Shown: piece by piece, positions 9,931 to 23,600 of the stretch
Numbering within the stretch: position 1 is the first letter of the stretch
Layout: the number at the start of each line of letters is the position of its first letter
NCBI GenBank assembly: GCA_027972325.1
Contig: JAPMOS010000001.1
Span: 591,001-655,000, forward strand
Length of the DNA: 64,000 nt
Direction of reading: 5' to 3'
DNA from: Paratrimastix pyriformis
Lineage: Eukaryota; Preaxostyla; Paratrimastigidae
The notes under the pieces: model-generated
Database searches by the model: none
What the model was told of the DNA's origin: nothing
The model's input: the letters and a program-made list of their open reading frames with translations, nothing else
Position numbers and translations under genes: made by a program

Positions 9931-12216
9931 ATGAACACGGATCCACTCCCCGACGTTCCCACGGTTTGAAATTTCTGTTCCTCCCTTTCTCACCGTCTGG
10001 TATTTTTCGCCCCCCAACATTAGGCGGGCTTAGTCCCACCACCTTCCGAAGATAATGCCGGGACGTGCATACATCAGGTGGTGCAACGCCCACCGACTCC
10101 CCCCGAACTTCGGCGTTTCCGCCGCTCTGATGAACCTGGAGCCACTTGGAGGCATTGGGGCACTGCCAACGATCCTCTTCCCCCTGCCTATCACACCTAT
10201 GGTGCTCGGTCGGCCTCAGATCGTGAAAACGTCCGTCTCTGGGACTTTTGTGGACACTCGCCCACTTGGAGGCAACCGTTTACTTTCTTTAGGCGGCGAA
10301 ACTGGTGAATCCCTCGGCCACGTCTCACTTTCAAAACCTGGTCGAGAGCCAGATGGAGGCTCACTACGAGTCGCACCTCCGGGAGCCCCTGGGCAAGAGC
10401 TACGTCAGGGGCATCAAGCACCCTGCCCTCTCGCAGCCTGAGTTTACCTTTGGAAAGGCCTCGGGAACATGTCTGCCCCCCCCCCCCCCCCCCCCCCCCC
10501 GCCCCGCCCGCCCCCCGCCCCCGCCCTCGCCCTCGTCCGCCCTTGGCCAGAAGGCGCTCACCCCCGGGGGTGTCTCTGCTCAACAGCGGAGCAGTCGAAG
10601 GAACTTTTGTTCGCACCGACTCCCCAAGAGACGGCGGAGGACCACGCCAGGTACGCTAGGACCCACAACGACTTCCGGCCCGGTCCGCCACGGCCTCTCC
10701 ACCCCCATCGCCATCCCCCCCATCCTCGGAACCCTCCTCGCCCACCTCTCCGCTGTTCCTACATCCGCTTGCTCCCGCGGCATCCTCTTCGGCAGGTGAG
10801 CAGCTCTCGCGCCACTACGACTGGGATTCGACGGGCATCAGGGACCCCGCCAGCCACGTGTCCGTCGGGCGCTCTCCGCTTCCTCTTCCCTCACTCACGC
10901 CTCCCGCCTGCATCATGGGGCCGCCTTCTTTGGTGTGTCCAGCTTTGGCGCCCGGCTGGGAGGCGCTGCTCTGCGCCACGGGGCCGAGGCCAAGCTGGCC
11001 GTCAACCCCCCCACCGCCGAGGCGTCCGTCCCCCGCCACCTCTGTCTCTGAGTGTCCTCCGTGCCTGTGCTCGTGCGCGTCTCTGTCGATCTGTTTGTGT
11101 CTGGCCATGGGAGAGGGCGGTAGAGGGGTGAAGGACCAGAAGCATCATCGCCCTTGCCCTCCTCCCCCCGTCGGCAGCCCCGGCAACACGGACCACATCG
11201 TCCCCAAGCGGGTCGACGAGGTGACCCAATTCCAGTCGTGCGAGCTCGCCAAGCCGCGCGCCCTCAAGTCCGCCCGCCCCCGCCTGTCCACCTGCTTCCG
11301 TCCTCAACACGCCCCGATTTTCCTGATGGCCTCTTCTTCGTTGGCGTGGCGGCGCCCCCAGGGCACGGGCGCTCGACCTGCCGCCCGACCACACGTTCGG
11401 CTCGAAGGCGCGTGCCGAGGCCGACTCGGCATCCACCCTGATCGACCACCGGTACGCGCCCCCCGAGTCCCGCGAGCCCGACAAGGACCTGGGCAAGAGC
11501 AGCCGCATCGGCAAGCGCACCTACACCCCCGCCCGTCTGTGTCCCCTTTGGGTTCCGCCCCTGTGGCCCACCCACTCATCATTCTTTCTGTTCGTGGATC
11601 TTTCTTCTTTCCGCCAGCCGACGCGACCCGTGTGTTTGGGGTGCCCTCGGTGCGCCGGGATATCGCCATGCCCAAGACCCGTTCCATCGCAGACACTCAG
11701 GCCTACGGGGACGAGCCAGGCGCCTCTCGGGCCGTGCAGCCCTTCAACTTCGCCCACCTGGGCCTCGAGGACTCCGACTTTCTGCAGCCCTACACCCAGG
11801 CCGAGGTCCGTGTCTCCCCCGCCCGTCCACCCCGCCTGGTTGGGCTCTCCGGCTTCTCATCATGCCCTCGGATGACTCCCCAGCTGCACTCGTTGGTGAT
11901 CGAGAGCGGGGCCGTGGAGATGAGCGACGAGGAGTTCAACGCCCTCTTCACTGCTGCTTGCGTTGAGGCGCTCTCAGACACGGCCCCAAGCCCCGCCCCG
12001 GTGGCGGCAGACTCTGCGGAAGGTCTCGCCTCCGCCACCCTCTTCCAAGGCTCTCCTCACACCTGTGTTCTCCGTCACTGTTCCGTAGGGTCCCGTGCCA
12101 CACTGGAGGGTTTCCTGAAGCAGCTTGAACGATGGCAAAAAGATCAAATTTTCGCAGGGACGGCAGGTAGGGGAACTCTCTCAAGATCCTCGGCATCGGC
12201 ATCGGCCAGTCGGTAA
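9931..12216 (+). CDS. EFHB: EFHB/CFAP21-like doublet-microtubule protein without the EF-hand pair (multi-exon)
   Basis: EFHB (CFAP21) is a microtubule inner protein of ciliary doublets. The family's segments appear in order: PPELRRFRRSDEPG and WGTANDP (from 10,087), YESHLREPLGKSYVRG (about 10,365-10,410), HYDWDSTGIRDP (about 10,815), IVPKRVDEVTQF (about 11,200), DHTFGSKARAEAD (from about 11,390), then FGVPSVRRDI and KTRSIADTQAYGD (11,634-11,710), and a final helix with MSDEEFN (about 11,920). Exon 1 (9,931-9,963) joins exon 2 (10,024) across a GTTTG donor. Introns at about 10,229, 11,540 and 11,808 rejoin the frame with GTCCG or GTCTG donors. Between RIGKRTYTP and the FGVPSV exon there is no room for the EF-hand pair that animal EFHB has there. 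The exon near 10,640-10,800 could not be joined cleanly. The stop is TAA at 12,214. Confidence 0.85.
10476..10500 (+). repeat. Poly-C run (25) in EFHB intron
   Basis: The run begins directly after a GTCTG donor, so it is the 5' part of an intron and is C on the transcript. Confidence 0.9.
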
Positions 12217-12418
12217 AAATTTGTTCCCTTGCCTCCTTTGGGTGTATGATAACGGAAAACAGCGGCCGATTTTCTCGAGACTCGTGCTTTTGACAGTTTG
12301 AAGACGCTTTTTGCCTGATTGAGTGCAGCCTTCAGTCCCTGAAATATATACACAACCGCTCGCAGCTTTTTTTTCGCCCATTTACTCTCCACCCAATCTC
12401 CATCATCGTTTAAATTCG
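12217..12418 (+). promoter_or_regulatory. Short spacer holding the promoter of the giant surface-protein gene
   Basis: This 202-bp low-GC spacer lies between the EFHB stop and the giant gene's start. It has an AT-rich stretch (atatatac near 12,345) and a T run near 12,370. I see no defined promoter element. Confidence 0.35.
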
Positions 12419-14655
12419 ATGTCCTTTCAAATTCTCGATGGAATTTGTGGGCGGAGGCTTTATACAGGTTTTCTCTGTTTTGCGGTGATTCTCTGTTCGC
12501 TTCCAACTGCGGTGACCGCCTGCGCTGCGGGCCAGTATTCAGATGCAAATGGAGTATGTCAAACATGCCCCACTGGCTATTAGTTCGTTCACTTCCAATT
12601 CATTTCGCGCATTCACTTTTTTTTGTAGTTGTTTGGGAAACGATCCTGCTCTCACTTGTCCTCCGGGGACCTATCGAAATGCTATTGGAGCCACCCAATT
12701 AGCTGATTGCCTTGTCCGCCCAGTTTCCCACCTTTTTCCAGTTACGTATCTCTTTTCTTCCCATTTTGGTTTTGGTTGGAATAGTCTTGTCCAGCCGGAT
12801 ATTATAACGACCAGTATGGTGCTGCCACGTGTACCTATTGCCCAAGGGGTTACTCCTGTGCTACATCCAGTTCCCCTCCGCAGGCTTGCTCCCCCGGCAC
12901 GTCTGTCTCATCCGTCTCTTTTTTCATAATCCGCTTTGCTTGGGTCACAGATACTCATCCGGTGGCTCCTCGTCTTGTTCCACATGCCCTGGTCTGTCCC
13001 CGCTTCCTCATCCCGAGACGACCCAGGCTAACTAACCCCGGTTCACCCACCACCAGCCGGGAGCGCTTGCCGGACGGGGACCTCGGATCCCGTCCCCTGC
13101 GCGTCGGGCTACTACGCCACCTCGGGCTCCACCGAGTGCATCTCCTGCCCGGCTGGCGTGGCCTGCACACCCCAGGGCGTCTTGACCCTGTGCGCGACGG
13201 GCACCTTCGCCCTCGAGGGCTACGGCACGTGCGTCAGCTGCCCCGCCGGCTCGTACTGCCCCACGTCTGTCGCCACAATCGTTGGGTGGGCTCGTGGGAC
13301 ATGCGGCGGTTATTCAAGACCCTCTGCCCCTGCCATCCGGCCCCAAAGCGGCCCACCCACAGCGCACACGCACAGAATCATGCCCACAGAATTCGCGCAC
13401 CAATGACGCACACCACCACGCACAATCACACATGCACCAATAACGCGCGCACACACTCCCCCGTAGGACCTCGGACGTTCCGATCGCCTGTGCGGTCGGG
13501 ACCCACTCGGCAGGCGGCGCGACCGCGTGTGAGGACTGCCCGGCCGGGTATGCCTGCCCGTCGATCTCCACCAACCAGGTGAACCCCTGCTCGGCCGGCT
13601 CGTACTCGGTGGGCAAGCAGATGGCATGCACAAGCTGCCCCGCCGGCAAGTACTGCCCATCCAGTCCGTTTGGGGGGTCGGACGCCCGGGGTGCCGTGGC
13701 TGGGCATGGGGTGAGGCTATGCGACTCTGTTTCTGTTTCTGTTTCTGTTTCTGTTTCTGTTTCTGTTTTCGGCGGCTGATCTGCGGGGCTATTGTTGACG
13801 GGCGCGGGCTTCACTCCATTCCCGGCTGTTGCTCGTTTTCCGGCAGCCACTGAGGCCACCGTGCTGAACTGCCCCACGGGGAGCTACTCGACGGGCGGCC
13901 AGTCGGCCTGCATCACCTGCTCCCCGGGCATGGCCTGCCCCAACCTCAACGGGGCCGGCAACACCGCCTGCGCCCTGGGGACCTACTCCTTCGTGGGGAG
14001 CACCTCGTGCACGCCCTGCCCGACCGGCTGGAGCTGCCCCACCACCACCGGGCTCAGCATCACCCAGTGCCCCGCCGGCACGGCCTCCACGGGGGGCACC
14101 AGCAGCTGCGTGGCCTGCACGACGGGCTACTACGCCACGGCCGGCTCGTCCTCGTGCTCGCCCTGCCCGGCCGGCTCGGCATGCTCCACCACGGGGACCA
14201 TCACCGCCTGCCTCGACGGCACCTACGCCGATGGTGGCGACACCGTGTGCACGGACTGCCCCGCCGCCTACGCCTGCTCCTCGTCCGTGTGATCACGATC
14301 CACCCCTCCCACACAGCACGCACAGACACAGGCACACAGAGGCACACACATGCCATGCCAGCGCTGCTTCCCTATATTGATAATTGTCTCCTGCTCTCCG
14401 CCCCCTGTCCCTCCTTCCTCCAGGACGGGCAAGACGCTGGGCAAGCAGACCTCCTGCCTGACCTGCCCCCCCGGGTACGCCTGCCCCAACATGAATTCGC
14501 TGAACCCCTGCGCTGCCGGCACGTACTCGATCGGCAGCAAGACATCCTGCACCGCCTGCGCCGTGGGCAAGTACTGCCCATCAAGTCCGTCCCCCACCTC
14601 CCTCCTCCGTCCCACGCCCCCCCTCCGCTCCGCTCCGATCGGCACGCTGATCATC

Positions 14656-14687
<32 letters not shown>

Positions 14688-17600
14688 ACCCCCGACGCAC
14701 GCAGCCACGGACGCGACTGCCACCACCTGCCCTACGGGGACCTACTCGCTGGGGAGCCAGTCCTCGTGCACCACCTGCCCTGCGGGCACGGCCTGCCCCA
14801 ACGTCAACGGGGCCTCGAACACCCTGTGCCCCCTGGGCTCCTACGCGCTGGCCGGCGCGACTGCCTGCACCACCTGCCCGGCCGGGTCGAAGTGCCCCAC
14901 CACGGGCATCGACGCGATCCAGTGCCCGGCGGGCACCTCCTCGGCGGCCGGCTCCACCACCTGCGCCGACTGCCCCGCGGGCAAGTACGCCGTGGCCGGC
15001 TCGTCGGCCTGCACCACCTGCCCGGCCGGGTCGGCCTGCACCGTCACGGGCACCATCGCCACTTGCGCCGCGGGCACCTACTCGCTGGGAGGCGCAACGG
15101 CCTGCACCGACTGTCCCGCCGGCGCCTACTGCCCGACGTCCGTCCTCGTCCCCCCGCACTGGAGCACTCTGCCCCCTCCCTTCCCAACCCCTCACATTTG
15201 TCTTCGCCCCGCCCTCTCATCCTCCTCCCGGCAGGACGACGGCCACGCCCATCGCGTGCGGCGCGGGGACATACTCGCTCGTGCGGGCCACCGTGTGCAC
15301 CTCCTGCCCGGCGGGCTACGCGTGCTCCTCGACCAGCACCAACACGATGACCCCCTGCCCGGCCGGCACCTACTCGACGGGCGGCCAGATGGCCTGCACC
15401 AACTGCCCCGCCGGCAAGTACTGCCCCTCCAGTCCGTCCCGGCCCCCCGTGCCACCCCTCCTGCTTGTCCCGCATGCTTGCCTCCTATATGATGATGGCC
15501 GCTCGCTCACTCACTCTTCTCCCCGATGGATTCCTATCCTGCAGCGACCTCGGCCACCATCACGGACTGCCCCGCGGGCACCTACTCGCTGGGCAACCAG
15601 GACAGCTGCACCACCTGCCCGGCCGGCTCGGCCTGCCCCGACCTGACGGGGGCCAGCAAGACCTTCTGCGTCTCGGGCACCTACTCGCTGGCGGGCCGCA
15701 CCGCGTGCACCAACTGCCCCGCGGGCTGGCAGTGCCCCCAGACCAACGGGGGCAACAACACCCAGTGCATCTCGGGCACCTACTCGTTGGGCGGCCAGGT
15801 GGCCTGCACCCCCTGCCCGGCCGGCCAGCAGTGCGCCTCCACCAGCGCCGCCGGGGTGGCCTGCCCGGCGGGCAGCTACTCGGCGGGCGGCCTGGCCTCG
15901 TGCACCTCCTGCCCGGCCGGCTCGGCCTGCCCGGTGGGCTCGACCTCGCCCACGGCCTGCCCCGCCGGCACCTACGCCCTGGCCGGCTCGGGCGTCTGCA
16001 CGCCCTGCCCGGCCGGCTCGGCCTGCCCGACGACCCTGCAGGCGCTCTCCTGCCCGCCCGGCTACTACTCGCTGGCCTCGGCCGTCAACTGCACCATCTG
16101 CCCGGCCGGCTCGTCCTGCGCCTCGACCAGCCTGGCCCCCGTCCAGTGCGGGGCCGGCACGTACTCCTACACGGGGGCCATCTCGTGCTCCCCCTGCACG
16201 GCGGGCTTCCTCTGCCCGGCCGGCTCGACCAGCCCCACCTCGGCCACCTCCACCTGCTCCCTGGGCAGCTACTGCCCGGCCGGGGCCACGGCCCCCGTGC
16301 CCTGCCCGGCGGGCACCTTCGCCAACTCGTCCACGGCCTCCAGCCTGGCGTCTTGCTACACCTGCCCGCCCGGGTACTTCTGCCTGCAGGGAACCGGCGA
16401 CCCCTACAAGAACCTCTGCCCCACCGGCTTCTACTGGTCCGCCCTGCCCCCGACATTTACCCTCTCTCGCCCTCCCTCGCCCTCTCTCCACCCCGTTGTC
16501 CACCATCACTCACGCTGTTTCGCCGCCCTTTTTGGTGTGTTTTGCTGTGCTCTTGCCCCGTGTTGGCTGCAGCCCCGCTGGGACGGTGATGGCCACCCAG
16601 TACCCGTGCGGCTCCTCCTACGGGGCGTACAACGAGAAGCTGGGCCAGACGGCCATGTCGGACTGCATCCTGTGCCCCAAGGGGGTCTACTGCCCCCCCG
16701 GGACCACCTCCCCGGTGCTGCCCTGCCCGTCGGGGTTCTTCTGCCCCGAGGGCACCAGCGACTGGTCCTCGCACCCCTGCCCGGCGGGCACCTACTCCTC
16801 GGCCACCAAGCTCACCGACGCCGCCCAGTGCATCGACTGCCCCGTCGGGGCCTACTGCGGGTCGGGCTCCTCGTACCCCTCGCTGTGCCCCGTGGGCTCG
16901 TACAACCCACTGTCTCGGGGCGTCTCGGCGGCGGCCTGCCTGCCCTGCGTGCCCGGCCAGGTGTGCTCCTCGGTGGGCCTCTCGGGCCCCAACCTGCCCT
17001 GCCGCGAGGGCTACTACTGCCCCTCGTCGACCTCCTACCAGACCCAGTACCCCTGCCCGGCCGGCTCGTACTCGGGCTGGACCAACCTGACCGCCTCCAC
17101 CCAGTGCCAGGACTGCCCCGAGCGGTACGCCTGCGCGGCCGGGTGCGGGGTGACCCTGAACCCCCGCAAGGACTGCCAGGCGGGCTACTACTGCCCCAAG
17201 GGCACCTCCAGCCCCACCGACAACCCCTGCCCGGCCGGCACGTACGCCCCCCAGACCAACCTGGCGGCCGTCACCGAGTGCACCACCTGCACGGCCGGCT
17301 TCTACTGCTCGTCGGGCTCGTCGGCCGTCTCGGGCACCTGCTGGGCGGGCTACTACTGCCCCGCCGGGACCTCCTTCCCCAACGCCAACCCCTGCCCGGC
17401 CGGCACGTACGGGCCCACGAACAACCTGTGGCTACTCTCGCAGTGCCAGCCCTGCCCCAAGGGCCACTACTGCCCGCTGGCCTCGGCGGCCCCGCTGGGC
17501 TGCCCCGCGGGCAGCTATGCCAACGACACCAACTTCCAGAGCGGCATCGTGGGCGCCGCCAAGCCCAACTGCATCCGCTGCCCGCCCGGGTACATGTGCG

Positions 17601-20600
17601 CGGCCGCCTCCATCACGCCCACCGTCTGCGGGGTGGGCCAGTACTCCGACTGGGGGGCCACCGAGTGCTCCCTGTGCGAGGCCGGCTACTATTGCAACAG
17701 CAACAGCACCTCGAAGGAGATGATGTACGCCCGGCCCTGCGAGGCGGGCACCTACTGCCCCAAGGGGACCACCCACCAGCCCGACTTCCTCAACAACCCC
17801 TGCCCGGCCGGGTACTACTGCCCCCAGGCCACCCCGCTGCCGCTGGGCTGCCCGGTGGGCATGTACAACCCCAGCGTGGGCATCGCCACGGCCGCCGAGT
17901 GCCTGACCTGCCCCGAGGGGTCCTACTGCATCTTCGCGGCCCCCAACGTGACCGGGCCCTGCGACCCGGGTCACTACTGCCCGGCGGGCACCTCGGGGCC
18001 CCGGCAGTTCCCCTGCCCCTCGGCCACCTATAACCCGCTCTACGGGGCGGCCTCGCTGGAGGCCTGCCGGGTGTGCACCTCGGGCCACTACTGCCTGACG
18101 GGCACCGCCACCCCGGCCCCCTGCACCCAGGGCTACTACTGCATCGTGGGGGTGGCCGACCCCGAGCCCTGCCCGCTGGGCACCTACGGCAACTCGACCG
18201 GCCTCCGCACCGACGAGGACTGCGTCGCCTGCCCGGCCGGCCACTACTGCGACGGCCTGGGGCTGACCGTCCCCACGGGCGAGTGCGACCCCGGCTTCTA
18301 CTGCATCGGGCGGGCCTACACCTCGGCGCCCCCCGAGGGCGTCACGGGCGGCCTGTGCCCCCGGGGTGGCTACTGCCCCGTGGGGTCGTCCTACCCGACG
18401 GCCTGCGAGGCGGGCACCTACAACAACTACACGGGCGGCCGCGGCCAGGTGGACTGCTGGCCCTGCGACCCCGGCTTCTACTGCGCCGGCAGCAACAACC
18501 CCTACCCGACGGCCCCCTGCGACCCCGGCTACTACTGCAGCGGCGGCTCGGGCACGCCCACCCAGATCGTGGCCCCCCAGGGCACCTACACCCTGGCGGG
18601 CGCCTCCAAGCCCTCCCCCTGCGGCATCGGCACGTACAACCCGCTCACGGGCCAGAGCGTGTGCTTCCTCTGCGACGCGGGCTACTTCTGCCCCAACCAG
18701 AGCACCATCTGGCTGCAGGACTGCCCCATCGGGGCCTACTGCCCCAACGGCACCTACAGCGCGCCCTTCTGCCCGCCCGGCTCGTACGGCTCCCGGACCC
18801 GGCTCCGCTCGGCCGAAGAGTGCACCACCTGCCCGCTGGGCCACTACTGCTTCGGCCAAGGCCTGTCCACCTGGACGGGCGAGTGCTCCGAGGGCTACTA
18901 CTGCCTGACCGGCTCCAACGAGCCCATGCCCAACACGGGCGCCACCTACGGCGGGCCCTGCCCGGCCGGCCACTGGTGCGCCAACGGGACCTGGAGCCCG
19001 ACCCCCTGCCCGGCCGGGTACTACCTGCCCACCCTGCGCAACACCAAGGCCAGCCAGTGCCTGCTGTGCCCCCCCGGGTACGCCTGCAACAGCTCGGGCC
19101 TCAGCACGCCCAGCAGCAAGTGCGCCGCGGGGTACTACTGCACGGGCGGCACGGTCCCCGACCGGCCCCTGGGCGACGTGGGCGGGAATGTGTGCCCCGT
19201 GGGGACCTACTGCCCCGAGGGCTCCCCGACCCCGCTGGGTTGCCCCCCGGGCACCTTCAACAACGTCACCGGCCAGTCGGCCTGCCTGGCCTGCCCGGCC
19301 GCCTACTACTGCCTGGGCAACGACTCGATGCCCATCGAGTGCCCCGAGGGCCACTTCTGCCCCGCGGGGACCACCTCCAACGTGCCCCCCTGCCCCGCGG
19401 GCACCTACAGCAACCGCAGGGGCCTCCTGGCCAGCTCCCAGTGCACCCTGTGCGAGGCCAGCCACTACTGCGCCGTGGCCGGGGCCACGGCCCCCACGGG
19501 CGACTGTCTGCGGGGCTACTACTGCCTGCTGGCCTGTGAGAACCAGCTGGGCGGAGGCGGGGCGTCCCACCAGGGCGGGCCCTGCCCCACCGGGTACTAC
19601 TGCCCCGCGGCCACCACCGACAAGATGCCCTGCCCGGCGGGCACCTACAACGGCCAGCCCAACTCCTACCACCTGGACAACTGCACCACCTGCACCCCGG
19701 GTATGTTCTGCCCGTCCCCGGGCCTCTCGGCCCCCACGGGCAGCTGCTCGGACGGGTTCTACTGCACGGGCGGCTCCATGTCGGCCACCCCCTACGGGGA
19801 TGGCGGCAACGAGTGCCCCGCCGGGTCGGCCTGCCCGGCCGGGTCGTCCTCGCCCATCCCCTGCCCGGCCGGGACCTACTCGTCCATGCCCCGGCAGGCC
19901 GTCTGCTCGACCTGCGTCAGCGGGTACTACTGCCCGGCCAACACCACCAACTACGCCCTGAACCCGTGCCCCGAGGGGTACTACTGCCCGGCCGGCACCA
20001 AGTACAGCGCCCAGTACCCCTGCCTGGCCGGCTCCTGGCAGGAGCGCACCATGGCCACCGCGCCCACCGACTGTCACGTGTGCCCTCCGGGCAAGTACTG
20101 CCAGGGCCAGGCCCAGACGGTCGTCACGGGCGACTGCGGGGCCGGCCACTACTGCACCCAGAGCGCCGTCATCAAGACGCCCGGGGATGCCTCCCAGGGC
20201 GGCGGCATCTGCCAGCTGGGCTCGTACTGCCCCGTGGGCAGCTCGGCCCCGGTCAACTGCACGGCCGGCTCGTACTGCGACGCCACGGGGCTCTCCACCC
20301 CCGCGGGCCTCTGCGCGGCCGGCTACTACTGCGTCGAGAACTCCATCACGGGCACCCCCGCCCAGGGCGCCTGTGAGCCCGGCTACTACTGCCCGGTCGG
20401 GTCGGCCGACCACATCCCCTGCCCGGCGGGCACCCTCTCGTACACCTCCCGCAACAGCGCCAACACCTCGTGCGAGCCCTGCCCGGCCGGGTCCTACTGC
20501 AGCCTGCAGGGCCAGAGCGCCCCCGCGGGCGCCTGCCAGGCCGGGTACTACTGCCCGGCCGGGTCGATCTCCCCCCAGGCGGTCATCTGCCCCATCGGGG

Positions 20601-23600
20601 CCTACTGCCCGGCCTCGCGGGCCACCCCGATCACCTGCCTGGCGGGCACCTTCAACAACGTCACCGGCCAGTCGGCCTGCGCCACCTGCCCCCAGGGCTT
20701 CTACTGCACCCCCGACCTGCCGACCACCCCCCAGCTCTGCCCCCGCGGCTACTTCTGTCTGTCCCGCTCCCATCATTGCCACCACTGCCAGCGCCTTCGC
20801 CTCCTCCTCCGCCTCCGCACCTTCGTCCTTTGGTTCTCACTCACATCCCCCACACGTACGCACACGGCACTAGGCACGCCCGGGACGCCCAGCATCCACG
20901 AGCACCCCTGCCCGGCCGGCACCTATGGCAGCGCGGAGGGCCTCACCTCGACGGGCGCCTGCCAATTCTGCCCGGCCGGCAAGTTCTGCGGCACGGGTGG
21001 CCTGACGGCCCCCACGGGCGACTGCCAGGCGGGCTACTACTGCACTGGGTCCTCCGCCACGGCCACCCAGAACGACTGCGGCAAGGGCAAGTACTGCGTG
21101 ACGGGCTCGTCGGGCCCGGCGCTGTGCCCCAAGGGGACCTTCTCGACCGACCTCCACCTGACCGGCTCCGCCACCTGCACCCAGTGCTCGGCCGGCTCGT
21201 ACTGCGCCTCCGAGGGGCTCACGGCCCCCACGGGCCTCTGCACGGCGGGCTTCTTCTGCCGGGACGGCTCGGACACGGCCACCCCGGTGGACATCCCCGA
21301 GGGCGACCTCTGCCCGCCCGGGCACTACTGCCTTAAGGGGTCCGCCACCCCGACCCTCTGCCCCGCGGGCAGCTACCAGAACAACAACGGCAGCTCGTAC
21401 TGCATGGGCTGCCCGGCCGGCTTCGAGTGCAACGCCAACAGCACGGAGCCCATCGACTGTGCCGTCGGCTTCTACTGCCCCGGTCCGCCCGCTCGTCCCG
21501 CCCCAGCCCACCCATCCCTTCCCCATCCCTTCCCACCCCTCCTTTCGCTTCCTCTCACGCTCGCCGTTCGTGTGGTTTTTGACCCTCTCCTTCCCACCCC
21601 CACCCCCACCCCACCCACCCCAGTGAACAGCTCGTACTCGTCCGACCACCCCTGCCCGCCCGGCACCTACGGCAACACCACCAACTGCCTGTCCCAGGCC
21701 CAGTGCGTCACCTGCCCGGCCGGCAAGTACTGCGCCACCTACGGGCTGACGACCCCCTCGGGCGCCTGCAGCCCGTCGGCCTACTGCCCGCCCGGCTCGC
21801 TGCTCGAGTCGGGCCAGCCCTGCCCCAAGGGGTACTACTGCCCCGGGGGTATCGCCAACCCGTGCGACCTGGGCACCTTCTCCAACACCACCAACCTCAA
21901 CAGCGCCGCCCAGTGCCTCAAGTGCACCCCCGGCATGTACTGCGGCTCCACCGCCCTGACGGCCCCCACCGGCAACTGCGCCGCCGGGTACTACTGCACC
22001 CTGGCCGCCACCACGAACCAGCCCGCGGACCCGCTGGGCACCGGGGCCAAGTGCCCGGCCGGGACCTACTGCCCCGCGGGCTCGTCGGAGCCCATCGAGT
22101 GCCCCCTGGGCATGTACAACCCCGACCCGGGCCAGTCCGTCTGCCGGAGCTGCTTGGCCGGGTACTACTGCAACCGGAACGACACGACCGTGATGGTCCC
22201 CTGCACGGCCGGCTTCTTCTGCCCCGGGGCCAACGCCTACGCCGAGGAGAACCCCTGCCCCATCGGCACCTTCAGCACCCTGCTGCAGCTGACGGCCCAG
22301 TCGCAGTGCCTCAGCTGCACGGCCGGCCAGTACTGCGCCAGCGCCGGCCTGACCGCCCCCACGGGCGACTGCGCCGCCGGGTACTACTGCCCAACGGGCT
22401 CCTCCGTGGCCAATGCAGTCCGCTGCCCGGCGGGCAAGTACTGCCCCGCGGGAAGCGCCCTGGCCACCCCCTGCCCGGCCGGGACCTTCACCGCCACTGA
22501 TGGCCTCTCCGACGTCTCCCAGTGCACCGCCTGCACGCCCGGCAAGTACTGCGTCACCACCGGGCTCACCATCGAGTCGGGCAACTGCGCGGCCGGGTTC
22601 TACTGCATCAATGGGTCCAGCACGGCCACCCCGACCAACAACATCACGGGCGGCCCCTGCCCGGCCGGCCACTACTGCCCCCTCGGGACGGCCATGCCCC
22701 AGCTGTGCGCCCTGGGCACGTACAACTCCAAGATGCAGCAGTCGACCTGCGTCAACTGCCCCGCCGGGTTCTTCTGCAACCACAACGACTCGGCCACCCC
22801 GCTGCCCTGCACGCCCGGCTCCTACTGCCCCGGCAGCAACGCCTACGCCGAGGAGAACCCCTGCCCCACGGGCCGGTTTGGCAACCTGACCCAGCTGAAG
22901 GCCTTCGCCGAGTGCCCGCTCTGCCTGCCCGGGTCCTACTGTGCCGCCCCCGGGCTGACGGCCCCCACGGGCCTCTGCGCCGCCGGGTACTACTGCCCCC
23001 TGGGCGCCACCACGGCCACCAACTGGACCTGCCCGGCCGGCTCGTACTGCCCCCAGGGCAGCGCCTGGCCCACGCCCTGCCCCAAGGGCACCTACTCGAT
23101 TGCCCTCGGCCTGCAGGCCGCGGCCGCGTGCACCCTCTGCACGGCCAGCAAGTACTGCGTGAACACGGGCCTGACGGCCCCCTCGGGCTCCTGCTCGGCC
23201 GGGTTCTACTGCACCCTGGGCGCCAACGTGTCGACCCCCACCGACACCGTCACGGGGAACATCTGCCCCAAGGGCACCTACTGCTACTCGGGCACGGTGG
23301 CCCCGGTGCTCTGCCCCCCGGGCAAGTACAACCCCGACCCGGGCCAGTCCAGCTGCCAGACCTGCCCCGCCGGGGCCTACTGCAACCGGAACGACACCAG
23401 CACCACCTTCCCCTGCACGGCCGGCTTCTTCTGCCCGGGCGGCAACGGCTACGCCGAGGAGAACCCCTGCCCGGCGGGCCGGTTCAGCAACCGGACGAGC
23501 CTGGTCGCGGCCACGGACTGCTTCCAGTGCACCCCGGGCATGTACTGCGGCACGGCGGGCCTCACGACCCCCACCGGCGAGTGCAACCCCGGCTTCTACT

